Below, piece by piece: positions 32,864 through 44,945 of a stretch of 64,000 nt of DNA. Numbering within the stretch: the first letter of the stretch is position 1; the number at the start of each line of letters is the position of its first letter. Source of the DNA: Thelephora terrestris (lineage: Eukaryota > Basidiomycota > Agaricomycetes > Thelephorales > Thelephoraceae); the NCBI GenBank assembly GCA_015956445.1, contig WIUZ02000014.1:310001-374000 (forward strand), read 5' to 3'. The notes below the pieces were generated by a model that saw nothing but the letters and a program-made list of their open reading frames with translations, was not told the origin of the DNA and did no database searches. The position numbers and the translations under genes were made by a program.

Positions 32864-35193
32864 GATGTTATTCGGGTTGTGGGGTGATTGACCTCGGTGC
32901 TCGAATGTGGATACCGGCGATTCGGAGGGATCGGAGTATGAAGCGTGTCGGTAGCTCAGGTTCTGTCGTGATGAAGCGGATGGGGCGTATCGGTGGCGCA
33001 GGATGAGAGATGCGAGGGGGTCGAAAGGCGAGAGAGGTGGTTGTGTAGAAACAACCTCGGGATGAAGGCAAAACCCCAGGTTTTATATGATCGTCGGGTT
33101 GATGACGCCGACCGACACGCCCTTGCAGCGTGGCCGAGTGATGGTGCTGCTTGGGTGGCTGTGATCAGATGTTTCAGCCCCCGCAGTTCCTTTCTTCACC
33201 AATAAGCCGGATACGAATATCTGTGTAGCCAAAGATGTAGGCCGTCTGGTGAATAGGTTGTGGGTACACGGTACACTTGTTTGTTTTCCGGATATTGGGA
33301 GCCAGCGCGCGCGGACCGGCCGGCATCAGGCCTCGAGGCATTGGTTGTCCACGGCGACGCCTTTTTGTGAGAAGGAGCCGCAGCCTAGGGATCTAGAGCC
33401 TCTCGCATATAGCGCAACGTCCTTGGGGGCGAGATAAACGAGGACAACCGTCACAGATTGTGTGGAAGACGCGTTTACTGTGACGTCAATTCAGCGCTTG
33501 CTCGGCTCGGCGGTGCGATGGGAAGTGGATAGAGCGCGAGGATGGAATCCAGCCCCAAGTTCAAAGAATGGTGAAGCTTTCAACATGGCGCCAGGGGAAG
33601 GTCACTAGGTTCAGACTGGCATATCCATACCGGACAGTTGGGCTCCTCTGGATGTGGTATCGGCTGAGAGACCACGCCCAGACTTCAATCGGCGAAGCCG
33701 TGGGGAAATGAAAGCGGGCGATGTAGAAACACACATATTGATCAGTGACTAGTGGCGGAGAAGGTATTGAGGGCACCAAGGTCTTGTTAAGTAAGAACTA
33801 TACGCGTGCAGATTTCGTGTACATAGTTCTCATTGCAGATTCGGTAATTCTTAACATCCAATGTCGCCCAACAAACAATCATCCGTCCTAAAACTCGGGT
33901 TGTTCTAAAGCTCTCACCGCCAGAGGGATTGCACAAGGAAGAAGACGAGATTTGACGCTTACGAGAAACCTTCACTGCCCCCACGGGTTTCCTGTGTGTG
34001 GAAGTTCGTGTTCGAATACAGCCTGAGGAGAGGGGTGTCAGGCTGGCTAAGGACATGCTTCCGCTACTTGACCATCCCCCCTGAGCTAGAGACAGCGCGC
34101 AGTCGCTTCTCAGTGGTCTCACTTTGGTGGGGCGTCGAAATGGCTGATTCGTGAGGTCGCAGACTCTGACAAGTACATACAGCATGTACTAACATGCCGG
34201 TGAAAGCCCATCGGCATTTCTTGCTGTATGCGTGTGAACGTCCTTGCCATCTCTCAGTGTTATCCCGGAAGACGACGCTGGGTTGAGTAATGTCTTGCTT
34301 GCAAGGTTTCTGTCACCCCCTAAATCATAAGCGCCGTGTCGCCAAAAATCTCAACGTTTTGGCGGTCCGAATGTCGCGAAGTCTTCAGCGCAAGAGCCGG
34401 CATCGTTTCAGCATCGGCACGGTGCCGTGAGTACACGATCGACACCAACGTCCAACGGAGGAGAGGAGAGGCTCGCTAGTTAGACCACCCCTCTTGTCCC
34501 TTAACCACGTCCTCCCTCTCTCTTCTCAGCCATCTCGCCCATTCGCCACGTTGTTCATCGAATTTTGCGAACGTGATACCCGGTGCGGGCCGCTCCCAGC
34601 TCGGGCCGCTCATTCAACCGGTGGCGCCTGGCCTTGGGCCAAGGTGTTGCATTTATTTTTCACGGTTTCCAAGACCAGTACTTGTTTGGGTCAAAAATGT
34701 AGGATGACAGTATAGCACTAGGCATCTTCCAGAGTTGCAAGTCAATCTCATCGACAAAGCTCAACAGACCTTTGATTGGGGTGAATCAACTGGGGAAGTT
34801 TTCACAGGAACACGATGGGTGGAGCAAGCGCTGAAAAACTATGTAGCATTGATGTGGTTGCTAGTACCTAAGGCCTATCACCATTGGACAATCTAGGGAC
34901 CTCGGGAGATAGCTGTAAGATGATGCAGTAGAAGAGCATTCAAAGTGCAAATGGGTGTAGGGCGCGGGGGCAGATGTAACACTGGAATAAGAGCACAAGA
35001 AAGGGGGACGAATGTGGCGCAGGAAAAATAGCGATCAAGTAGATGAAAGGACAAGGGCGAATCTGTACATGGAATAATGTAATACACCTTTGTATGATGT
35101 TGAGGGTGAGTGACCCGGAAAGCGATGGGAAGATCCTGAAATATGCAAAATGATTCGTGGTCTGTCTAGGTCGCGGTTTGCCGTCACTTGTCG
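32864..35193. other. 2.3-kb gene-poor stretch
   Basis: No gene, RNA or full mobile element is recognised. Contents noted: a copy of the dispersed motif near 33544 (GATGGAATCCAGCCCC) and a small hairpin at 34340-34364 (CGCCAAAA, nine-base loop, TTTTGGCG). Open frames such as that at 33787-34185 on the minus strand show no homology I can name. It includes the promoter of the oxygenase-like gene and the 3' region of the CSC1-like gene. Confidence 0.5.
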
Positions 35194-38100
35194 TTATTCG
35201 CGTTTCTTGAAAGCCCATGAAGTCCACCGAGAACGCGGGGTGTTCTGTCTCTCCGCCTCTTGTTGTAGCAGAATATGTGATCGTTGTAGCACTTCCGTCT
35301 CCTCGTTGAGTGCTTGCTGGATGGCAGCGCTCTGCGCAGAGACTTGACCGATCATCGGCCGTTGAGCGAATCGAGAACCGATGCCATTTGGAGGGGGAAG
35401 GAATGAATTCTGGCCGATCGGCGATGGGGGAGGAACTTCGCTCGTTGTGATTTGTGGCGCTTGCGGACTGTTGGGTATTGATAAAGCGAGTGGAAGTCGG
35501 GTTACGCTCCCCGTCAGTAAAACTCCCCCGAAACGCCTGGTCTGGCTGGTCGTCCGTAACAAATCTGATTGCTGTCCGGGGGTCGAGACGTCGTCATCGT
35601 TCCTCAGGTTTTGCACCTTGATGCAGAGGGTGACAGCTCTATATCTTCCGTTCCGTCGAGAGGGGCGCCATTGATGGACATCTCGTCACCGGAGATGGAA
35701 GACAAGACAGATCCAACTTCGCTTAAGGGTCCAACGTGTCCAGATGTAGGTTCGCACGTCAGTGCCACGTCCATGGTCACCGTCATGTCCAAGTCGAGGA
35801 CGCCAATTGGATTCATGGGTAACCACAGTGCATGCTTGATCGGCAACGTGTAGTATGGGCTGTCGTAGGGCTGATCTGGGAGTGAATTGTCGTCCCAGGG
35901 GGGATGAGGGGGATTGATCGTCACACGGCAGCTGGGGGGAAGGTCGTTGTACTCCACTTCCCATCTTTGTTCCCCCTCCCGGTTTCGATCGTCAGCCCTA
36001 TTTTCAGGTTCCCGATCTCCCAAACTTGGCGTGGACCTCATCTCCCCCGTGTGCACTTGCTCCTCCGTAATTGGCGACATCCCCACGCCGCCACCACCGC
36101 GCTGCATAGACATGGTTCGGGGTCCTGGGGGAGGTATGGTGGATGGCGCAGATGGGTTCTGTTGTCTCCTGGCCGTCGTACGATTCGTATACGAGAACTG
36201 TAACTTTCGTGGAAGCTTCCAGGTGGATTCCTTCCGCGAAGCACGTCCTTGTTCCCCTCCTGGTCTGCATCCCCCGTCCGTGGAACTCTCTGCATTTTCG
36301 ATTTCGCAGTCGTTGATCTCACAGTAGATGTTCGCTTCTCGAATGTCGTCGATTTCGAACCTCTCGCGACACCAACGGGTGAACCTGTTCGTGGATTGGT
36401 GAGAGTAAATGATGCAAGGCAAATCAAACACTTACACCATCTTGAAAACGGCTGTGAAGATAACGAAGACGCCAGAAAATACCACATTCACGGTGTATCT
36501 GTTCACCACCATGTACGCCAGAAATACAGCCTGGGACAAGATGAGACCTAAAGCCACGATCAACGTCTGCAGATGACACTGATTAGAGAACCTTCACCAT
36601 CGAGAGTGTATCGGGTGATCCGGATGAGTAGTATTTGGCCATTTCCCTCGTAGTGTTTCGCATAGACGTGCAACAACTATTGGGAATATCAGTTTGGAGT
36701 TCGAGAGAAAAGTAGCGATGCATACGGAATTCTTGACTATGGCTTTGATGGCAGAACAATCACATAGGTGAACCGAAAAGAAAACACTCACTAGTCGAAG
36801 CGGTGAAGTAAAATAGACCGAAGGGGATAACCAACGGATTTAGCACTGAGAACAGCAACAGGATATCTACGATGAGGACATGGTTCGGCAACCAATCTGT
36901 ACGGGGAATATACGGTCAGGACACAAGGTTCGCCTAACGGGGTCGACACATACAGTAGTAGTTGAACGTCCTCGGACGGATTCCAACGGTACGTTTTCTG
37001 GGTGTCACCTGTCTTCTGGTAGCCGGGTATACCAATAAAGGCAGCTGGTTGCGAATTTCAGTTAAATGACTGTACCTCGACGCAGAAAGGACCAATACGA
37101 ACCCCAACTACAAAAGAAAAACATCAGAATCAACACATTCGCGAGGCCAACAGATCACACTCACGTAATGCGAGATCGAATCCACAATGGATAGCTGTCG
37201 TGAAAATCACTGAACAAGAGGCATTCAGCAGAAAGGAGGGACAAGTCAAGAAAAAGACTCACACCAGCCAACATAAAAGGGACCCGCGCTCGGGAAACTC
37301 TTCGATACGGCCTCAATGACTGTCCCGTCCGTGTAACTCTTGATGGAAACCACTAACGACTGAAGGGCCGCTGTGCCGACACAAAAGAACACCAAAAGGT
37401 TGACCACTAAGAACTTGTAGTACCTCGTCATGATCAGGTCGTGAAGCGCGGAGAGGGTAATTATCGTATGTGCCTTCTTGGCGATAAGCAGTAAGAGCAG
37501 CGGGATGAGAGTAGCAAGGACCGAGACAAGGAAGGTGGGCAGGAATGACTGAATCACTTCGGATTGCCATTTGTGCTTATCCAAGTAGTGTTTCTATAAC
37601 AGAATGAGACAGAGATAAAAACACCTGTGACGGCTAGCGTACCAAACTTGGCCAGAAGGTCGAAATATTCTGGATGGAGACGAGACTGACAAAAAGCGAT
37701 ATTGGGAAGACCCAGAAAATGGTGAACGCCCTACAGGAGACTTTAGTTAGACCACGGGGAACAAAGAGCTGCGAAGTCATACCAGACACCGAGACTGATA
37801 ACCCAATCCTTGACAAACTGAATTCAGGAACATGAGTCAGCGGGTGGGTTACGAGAACGAAGGTGATAATTGCGAACCTCGAGATTGTACGGCAGCTTCA
37901 TAATCCTAGTCCAATCGATATCCTCATAGAGAGGAGACATGGATACGGTGCAGAGGTGTGGGTTGTTAGGGTGCACCGCAAGGTACTTACACGCCCTCCG
38001 AGCATTCTTCGGGCTCTCGAAAGTGATAAAAGCGGTTGACGCAGGGTCATATTCACCCAAAGGCCATGACCTTACCTCAACGATTAAGGAGGTGAGAACC

Positions 38101-39941
38101 CGGAGTTTTGCAGTGTAGTAGTCGATGGTCGGTACAGCCTTCCCCCTGAACAAGGAATTGAGGTGGATAAGTGGTTGATAAGGATCGAGGACAGATCGAG
38201 GGAGGCTGAGAAGAGCATCCCAAATCGTCTTGTGCTTCTCGTGGTCGTCTTTGAATTGATCCAAAACATCTTGGCCGTTCTCCTTCGAAGCCTGCTCATG
38301 GGGTTTCTGACACGACGAATCTCGGGGAAACGGAGGCAAATTCCTCTCCCGAGAAAACTCCTGGACGAATGGGCCGATCGTTCTCACCAAAAGCTCCGCT
38401 CGGTTTTCTCCCTCTTGCTCCTCCCTCCCTGCACCGTCCTCGACGTCGTTATCACTTTTCTCATTCTTCCAAAACTTTATTTTCCAAGGAGAGGAGTCGA
38501 CTTCCGGGGATGGATGCTCCGGCGTTGTTCGAGAACAGCTTCGGGCCTGTCCTTCATTAATTCGGCGACCGCAGTGATGACTTTGCTGGCAAGCCGAATG
38601 TGGGCAATTTCGAGTACTAGTAAAGCTTCCTCGCGGCGTTCCAAGAAGGTAGCGAGCTCAGACGTCCTTCGAACAATGGTAACCCGCTCCACGCCGGCGG
38701 TCCGCCCGTTCTCCCCAGAGGGCTCGGCAGTATGTCCATCTTCCGATGAGCCCGCCATAGGATTCGGATGAACATTTTCATCGAGAGGAATTCGCCGGAG
38801 TCTGTTCCAGAAGTAGGTAAGCCATCGATTGATAAACCCTGGTTGGGTAGAGGTATTGATGCCGGTGGTCGGTTTAGCGATCTTCCGAGAAAGATGGTAT
38901 TCAAAATATTTTCTGAGCTGCTGTTCGCCTCGCATGTAGCTGGGAATATTGGCCACCATGATAGTCCTGTAGCGGACTCCCCTGTCCTGATCGTCTATGC
39001 GCATCGTCGGTTTGACGGCAGGCTGGAAGAAGTATGGCGGGTGAGGGTGCCTGAAGTGACTTTCGTGACTCTGAGACTGGTTCTCCGCGACAGCAAGGAG
39101 CTTAGTAGCTCGCATCCGGATAAGCCCGAGGGAAATCCATAGCAATGTCGCCATCCAAGTGATCGAAATCCAGAGGATGATGATGAGATGCACCCAAAGC
39201 AGTGACTTGCCCTTCGGGGTTTCTGTTAGCGAGGAAATTGAAGCTCTGGTCATAGATGCTGGGGAGACCCCGTCTCCCTCGGAGAAGATTACATGGATGG
39301 GGAATAAGACCGGAAATGTGGTGAAGGTATGCAAGAGCGCGAACCACCCTGTCGAGGTATCAGGGTAAGCCTTACCAGGAATTGAACCGGGAAGTGCGAA
39401 GTGGGACATCACGTACAACACCCGCGCAGAAATCGAACGTAGAGGGTAGCGTCAGTCCCCCTGAGCGCCAGCATTCTATCTTCAGGAAACGTGACCACTT
39501 CCTTGACCCAACTTAGCGGCCAACCTCGCGAATGGCGTGGCGAAGGCTTGCTATTCGGAATAGTGCGGTCAGTTCGATATCCCGATTTCTATTTGACAAT
39601 TATTCACTGACTTTGCCCAAGATCGACCCTGGAATAGGCTGATGAATATGCGTCGGTGATAACAGCTCAAAAGGGGACATAACTCGTTGCTCACTATCCA
39701 AATTCCCAGGTTTCCACACTACCCAGTTGCCCAAGCTCGTACCCGGGGTCTTTCCCCCTCCCCCTCCTCGTTCGCCTCATAATGTCATGTAAAGTCACGC
39801 ATACCAGGGCCAGGCCGAGAGCAAAAGCAGATTGGTTGACAAGGCCCCTGCATAGAGTACGTCAGTGGGCTGGCGAACCGGGTTCGGAATCATTGCTCGC
39901 CTGTAATCCTTGGAAAACGGTCGTTGGTCTAGAGTTGCCAT
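35194..39941 (-). CDS. CSC1/OSCA-like calcium-permeable osmosensitive channel (DUF221)
   Basis: A large multi-exon gene. The 5' exons are 39919-39941, 39695-39847, 39612-39638, 39417-39550 and 38537-39348. Spliced landmarks: MATLDQRPGLVNQSAFALGL (start and helix 1), SVETWEFGYLFQGRSWANKP, MLALRGTDATLYVRFLRGCW, LHTFTTFPVLFPIHVIF, then the cytosolic RRM-like domain (RYRTIMVANIPSYMRGEQQL to TAFITFESPKNARRACKYLA), then the channel helices FVKDWVISLGVWAFTIFWVF, IAKKAHTIITLSALHDLIM, and LLHVYAKHYEGNGQILLIRI. The C-terminus is long and polar; a 53-base intron (about 35630-35683) is needed to reach the stop at 35194. OSCA/CSC1 channels open on membrane tension and admit cations. The 23-base first exon is the least certain part. 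Confidence 0.88.
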
Positions 39942-40164
39942 CGACTGTCTGTAGCGATGACCACGGGCGAAGAGCTAGACTAGAGCCCCAGTGTAGGGGA
40001 TGGCGGTGGAAGGAACGACGCAACGGAGATATATTCGAGAGCGTACAAATAATGCACCGCCATGGCGCCAAAATCATGTCGCTGCGGCCAACAGCGTGCT
40101 CTCATCCTCACGACCGATGGGTATTACTATTAGGGACTCGGAGAGGGTCTTGTCGTTTTTTTTA
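39942..40164. other. Intergenic, promoter of the CSC1-like gene
   Basis: Short spacer between the CSC1-like start and MITE 1. No further feature. Confidence 0.4.
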
Positions 40165-40526
40165 CAGCTATTTTCAAAACGATAGACCGTTTTCCGTAGG
40201 ATACAGCCCCAAGTTTTTGTTTACCTTTTGATGGTATTGGGGCCCGGCAACCGGCATCGCGGCACCTGCCGGTTTGTACACGGGCCTCCAATAAGTCGCA
40301 AATTCACCCAGTTCCTTTGATTCTCGGTCCTCAGGGTCTCTAACTACCCGTGGTCAATGCCAGGGATGTATTAAAGTTTTTCCGGGAGTGTGGATGAGCA
40401 GCGTTGAGGGACTTGGCCCAGCACCAGGCGTCATGCCGGGATGTCGAGCCCCAATACCATCAAAAGGTAAACAAAAATTCAGGGCTGTATCCTACGGAAA
40501 ACGGTCTATCGTTTTGACAATAGCTG
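40165..40526. mobile_element. MITE 1 (Tc1/mariner-like, 362 bp)
   Basis: Long terminal inverted repeats of roughly 80 bases: left CAGCTATTTTCAAAACGATA, right end the reverse complement with few mismatches (CAGCTATTGTCAAAACGATA). The repeats continue through GACCGTTTTCCGTAGGATAC to a shared TTTTGATGGTATTGGGGC. TA dinucleotides flank both ends (40163-40164 and 40527-40528), the Tc1/mariner target-site duplication. There is no coding capacity. It is related to MITE 2 at 43886. Confidence 0.85.
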
Positions 40527-40896
40527 TAGGTCAGGATTTGGCGTAACAACTGTAGTTTCGTAAGATTTTGAAATTGTGCCTCTTTTCGGCTTCTTCCGAT
40601 CAAACGCTTGCTGTAATGGGCCGTTCGGCTAATTTTCCCTCCCCTTTGTCAGCGTGCTGAATTTTATTCCCTTTTTAAACCATTTTTACACCCAACTTTC
40701 GCCCACTTTCCTTACCTATACCCCTTTCCTATCTTATCAATTCCCTTATCACGACCCACACGTCATCAAGGAACACAGACAAGGACACTGATGATATTAC
40801 ACACGGCGCGCAGCGAAGACCCAAGACTACCAAACCGACGGAGTTGAATCCGCACGGACTCTATGGACGAGGACCAAGGTGTACAAACCCTAGTCG
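40527..40896. other. Spacer between MITE 1 and the coiled-coil gene
   Basis: Probably the 3' UTR side of the coiled-coil gene. T/C-rich sequence at about 40640-40740. No feature supported. Confidence 0.4.
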
Positions 40897-42647
40897 TCAA
40901 GACCTAGTTTGCCAGTACTCCTCAGCACTGGCAACCTCCTCCTCCGTCCCCTCCGAGGCATTCTCGTCGACTTCCTCGTCGACCATCTCGACGACCCGAG
41001 CTTCCTCCAGACGATGAGCGACGGCCAACTGAACCTCGGCGCGAAGGCGGTTCCTCGCTGAATCGACCATAGTCTGATCCAGAGTCCTCTGGACTGACCA
41101 ACCCTCCACTCTCTCGGTCAATTGAGCCACCAGGCGAACGGCCTCCGCTGCACGCTGGACCGACAAGAGCGTAAGGTCGGTTAAGCCGTTCACGTCGACG
41201 GACTCCACCGGAATCAACTCGCCGCGATCCACGCGACACTGCAGCATCGTCGCATCGGAATAGGACGGTGGACACAATGTCTCCACCCTGGCGGACAACG
41301 TTGGAATTGCTGGGACGCATGCGGTGCGCTGGACGAAGTGCCCCGCGATAAGGAACCCAACGACGAGCACGGATAGAACGTTGCCCACGCACCGGCGAGA
41401 TCGACGGAGGCGGAATTGGAACAGCCACCTCGTTCTCCCCCGCGTACTCCAACTCGGGAGAACTGCTAACCGGATTCACGGCCGTCTCCTCGGACGTCTC
41501 GCGGACGACCTCTTCCCCGCCATCAGTATGCGCTGGTGTACGGTACGAACCGTCGGAGGCTAAAAAGGATGTCAGTGGACAAAGCCAAATATGTCAACCG
41601 ACATCCCACCTATGGGAGAAGCCATCCGATCCGGTATCGACTCGTCCTCGGACTCGTCGCGAACCGCAGCTACCGAACGAGTACGGCAGTGACACAACCG
41701 CTCGCTCATCGATTCGACCCGAGCGCCCAACAATGGCAAGGCGTCGTCCAACGTATTGACCTAGGAGTGGCATGAGCTCTCTTGGACAAAGACCAGGAGA
41801 AGCCACACCAACCTTGGTGTCGAGCTCATTCAGAGCCCTTCGGTGACGGTTGAGCCGTCGGTCGACCTCGATCAGGTCCTGTTGGATAGTGTCGTCCCGT
41901 TCCTTCAAGGACTCGACCAACCGGTTGTGTTCTTCGCGCATCGCCAGCATCTCGCTCTCAAACGTAACGCGGAGCGTATCGTTCATCAAGAGCAGCGTCT
42001 TCTTCGTGTCCAACGCTTCCGAGTACATCCTACGGGCATCATCCTTCGCTTCCTTCACTTCACGCTTCAGCCGCTCATTCTACAAGCCTGTCAGTGTTAT
42101 CCCACAAGCGGGATGCACAGACTGACTCACCGCTTTCTGTTCTGTCCTCAAAAGGAACCAAAGGCGGTGACCAACGGCTGCTGTATAGTGCTGCGAACGA
42201 GTCGCCCCCGGCCACCTTCCTTTGCCGTTTCCCAAATCGTAGATTCCCATCTTCAAAAGACCCCACAGCGATGACGCCACCGGAGTCTCCCATGGCATAC
42301 GTAACTCGGTGTTGAACGTGACCCCGCGCATAGACTCCTGTAACTTGTGGTCAATCAAGTTGTGATACCACAGCTCATCATCTATGGTCAAGTAGTGGGG
42401 AGGCTTGGCGATCATTGCCTCCAGCTGTCGAGCATCCACCTTGTCGGCGACCGCGAAGATCTACGATACGATGTCAGTTGTTGCCAGCAAACGGCGACAC
42501 GTGACGTCGCACCTCGCGATAACTGGGATACGCCACGTTGGCGTTCGGAAGGAAGTAGCTCTTGTTCTGCACGGAACGCGGATCCGCAGACTCGATGGTA
42601 GCGGTGCTGTTCTCAGCACGGAAGACTCGGTCGGAAATCATGGGCAT
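40897..42647 (-). CDS. Coiled-coil hypothetical protein with optional transmembrane segment
   Basis: Six exons (42513-42647, 42131-42460, 41813-42079, 41610-41760, 41393-41559, 40897-41328), 493 residues in this model. Residues 1-155 form a folded-looking N-terminal domain (PHYLTIDDELWYHNLIDHKL, WETPVASSLWGLLKMGIYDL). Then comes a coiled coil (NERLKREVKEAKDDARRMYS to RLNRHRRALNELDTK), an acidic Pro-rich linker, and a charged helical C-terminus (RNRLRAEVQLAVAHRLEEAR). The fifth intron (41329-41392) contains an open segment coding a membrane helix, VLSVLVVGFLIAGHFV. A different splice choice, donor inside exon 5 and acceptor at 41462/41463, would include it. I recognise no family. Met at 42725 or 42641 are other possible starts. 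Confidence 0.65.
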
Positions 42648-43381
42648 GGTGGATGAGTAGTTGGTTGGTGAGATTGTTGATTTTGGGAAGAAGGGAGTTT
42701 GATGGATCCAATGGCCGGTTCGCACTACGCTTTATTCGACCATCGACAGCGCTCGCGCCCTATTCGCCATTGGCTCGGCCCATCGTCTCACTGGTCCAGA
42801 CTCCTCATACATTCGCCCTCAACATTCAAGCCCCACTCGGCCTTTTGTTGTCCCGATCGGACGAGCTGACGCGTCGTCCTCTCATTGGTTCGTCCTTGCA
42901 TGTGATATTATCCTTTGTCATTCCTTTCCCACACGACGTCATGATCCCTTTCTTATTCTCTCACGAACCCTGACCCGTTAGTCATTCCTTTACCATTTCA
43001 ATTCGATACTCCGGGCCGCTTACTGTTCATGCTTACTCCCGGCCCTTCCTTGCTCCGAGTTATTATTAGATAGGGTTATCTATGTCCCGGCCACTCTCCT
43101 ATATAGGTACCAGTAGAGTAGCTGAGGATTCCCCATCTTTGATATCTCGGGAAGTCCTCTTCTCCTTGCAGCATCGGTGTATTTGCTGTAGGCCACTGAA
43201 GAGCTTATCGAGTAACTCCTTGAACCGTTCGCTCTCCTCTCTCACTCAGTCTTGATCCTTAACCGGTGTTTGAAGCGAGCTTGGACACGACATCGAGTTC
43301 CGCACTGCTCTTTGGATCAAGTCATCAGTTTGAGGCGCCATCCTCGGGCTCTTGTATCTGCCCTCAGAAGACGATAGGGAT
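42648..43381. other. Intergenic upstream of the coiled-coil gene
   Basis: Promoter side of the coiled-coil gene. No TATA box or open frame of note. Confidence 0.4.
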
Positions 43382-43813
43382 TTACCTGATAGAGGCTCGG
43401 CACTCCTGCTGTGAATTCGGACAACTTACCGGAGAACGCTCGTCCATCGCATTTTGGACCACGTAGACTTTGGGTGGATATAGGGAAGTCGTTCCCCCTT
43501 TGCCCCATTGTTTCTTGTTGGTTGGAGTTGCGACTCGCCAACAGCACTGGTACCTGAAGGGCGAAGAGTGGCCCTGACACCCTTTGTTTTGATATAAGTA
43601 AGTACTACATTGTCTCCTCACATTGAGTGACTGTCCGCAGGAATAGGTTAGACAGCAAATATACGTATCCGCCGTAGAAGGGTGCCAGTTCCCGCATTTC
43701 GCGGTGTTCCTGACCCTCCAGAGCGGTCGGGGTCCTTCACCTTCCTTAACAGTCCACAAATATTCGCCTAGATTTGAGTGTACACTGTATACATCCCACG
43801 GACAGTCACTCAT
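43382..43813 (-). CDS. Uncertain Cys-rich small protein
   Basis: An uninterrupted 143-residue frame starting MSDCPWDVYSVHSNLGEYLW. It has about eleven cysteines spaced through segments such as CGNWHPSTADTYICC, TYLYQNKGCQGHSSPFRYQC and SCPNSQQEC. There is no N-terminal signal peptide in this frame, although an upstream exon could supply one. The cysteine density is unusual for chance sequence, but no family is recognised and no neighbouring gene supports it. Confidence 0.25.
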   Translation of the reverse strand: MSDCPWDVYSVHSNLGEYLWTVKEGEGPRPLWRVRNTAKCGNWHPSTADTYICCLTYSCGQSLNVRRQCSTYLYQNKGCQGHSSPFRYQCCWRVATPTNKKQWGKGGTTSLYPPKVYVVQNAMDERSPVSCPNSQQECRASIR

Positions 43814-43885
43814 TCACCATAAGCGAATGGACAATTTATTTGGTAGTCGGTATACGAGTGCGCAACAGTACAAAGGAATATGCTA

Positions 43886-44304
43886 CAGCTGTTTGCGTTT
43901 CGATAGGCCTATTCCTACAAAATTAGGCCCCGCTTTTTTGTTCACGTTTTGATGGTATAATAGGTATTGGGGCCGGCACCCCGGCATCATGGCACCTGCC
44001 GGTTTTCACATCGGTCTGCAGCAGGTCATAAATTGGTCTCTTTCGCTCTGTTTTTGGTAGTTAGGGTGGTCAGTAGCTAGTGATTAATGCCAGGCAAGTA
44101 CTGGAATCTTTCTGGGACGGGTACGAAAACGGGAGTGAGTGATGATGTAAGGCCTGAACCAGCATCGTGTGATTGGTCCGGCATCGCGCGTCTACCCCGG
44201 CATCTGCGTCATGCCAGGATGCCGAGCCCCAATACCATCAAAACGTGAACGAAAAAGCGGGGCCTAATTTTGTAGGAATAGGCCTATCGAAACGCAACCA
44301 GCTG
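43886..44304. mobile_element. MITE 2 (Tc1/mariner-like, 419 bp)
   Basis: Left end CAGCTGTTTGCGTTTCGATA; right end reverse complement CAGCTGGTTGCGTTTCGATA. The inverted repeat runs on through GGCCTATTCCTACAAAATTA and reaches TTTTGATGGTAT with one short insertion on the left side. TA flanks at 43884-43885 and 44305-44306 are the target duplication. The core carries the same blocks as MITE 1 (TATTGGGGC, GGCACCTGCCGGTTT, AATGCCAGG), so both belong to one family. No coding capacity. Confidence 0.85.
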
Positions 44305-44945
44305 TAATAAGGCTTAAAGGCTAAGGCCGACAAGCGGCAGTGCCCGGGACTTTTGCAACAACAAAGGGGAAATCGACGTCGCATAGAATCGGACTAGTTC
44401 AGAAAGCGGGCGAACGGGCATGAGGTTACTTGATTTAATTTGTTTACATGTGTATTATTAATTCTCTATGTTTTTTGGCGACCGTTCAAATGCTCATCGA
44501 TCTCGATGAACCCCGGCGGTTTAATTTTTGCTATCTACAGGGATCACCTAGTCTCGGGCCCAGCCAATCTGCCTGTCATTTTAGATGATACCCGCGCCGT
44601 GCAGGGGTGGTCGTCAGACCTAAACCTGGTCGTTCGAACTTCTTTCTGGGCATCAACTTCGGATGGGCAGATGGCCCCATATCTGGCCATCAGCGTGACT
44701 AGGAAGGCCTAGTGCACTGCCATGCAAGGCTATTAAGTGCTCACAGCTACTATGATTACAAGCAACTACTAGGCAGCCTTATACGTTTTACTGATGGAAG
44801 CGGTGCATAGCCTTTGTTGCCTTCAGCGGGACGAGTTTCCAGGCCCTGTATTTCACAATAAGTGGGAGCAACATGGCATATACATACCTCATCGAACCCG
44901 AGCCCTCCCTCTCTCTTATTCCCCCATCCCCCCTCCCCCAAGGCA
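44305..44945. other. Upstream region of membrane-protein copy 1
   Basis: An open frame (44440-44712) is unremarkable. The last 70 bases resemble the promoters of copies 2 and 3, with a weak TATACAT at about 44879 and a pyrimidine-rich stretch before the ATG. Confidence 0.45.

Noticed and set aside
33787-34185. Minus-strand 132-residue frame in the 33-35 kb gap
   Set aside because: No domain, no neighbouring exon and no promoter signal.
34340-34364. Hairpin CGCCAAAA / TTTTGGCG
   Set aside because: Too short and isolated to support a regulatory or RNA feature in a eukaryotic gap.
35604-35616. Apparent frameshift near the C-terminus of the CSC1-like gene
   Set aside because: A 53-base GT-AG intron explains the frame change, so no break is needed.
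38163-38771. Plus-strand 202-residue frame inside the CSC1-like gene
   Set aside because: Antisense to a conserved exon; composition follows the other strand.
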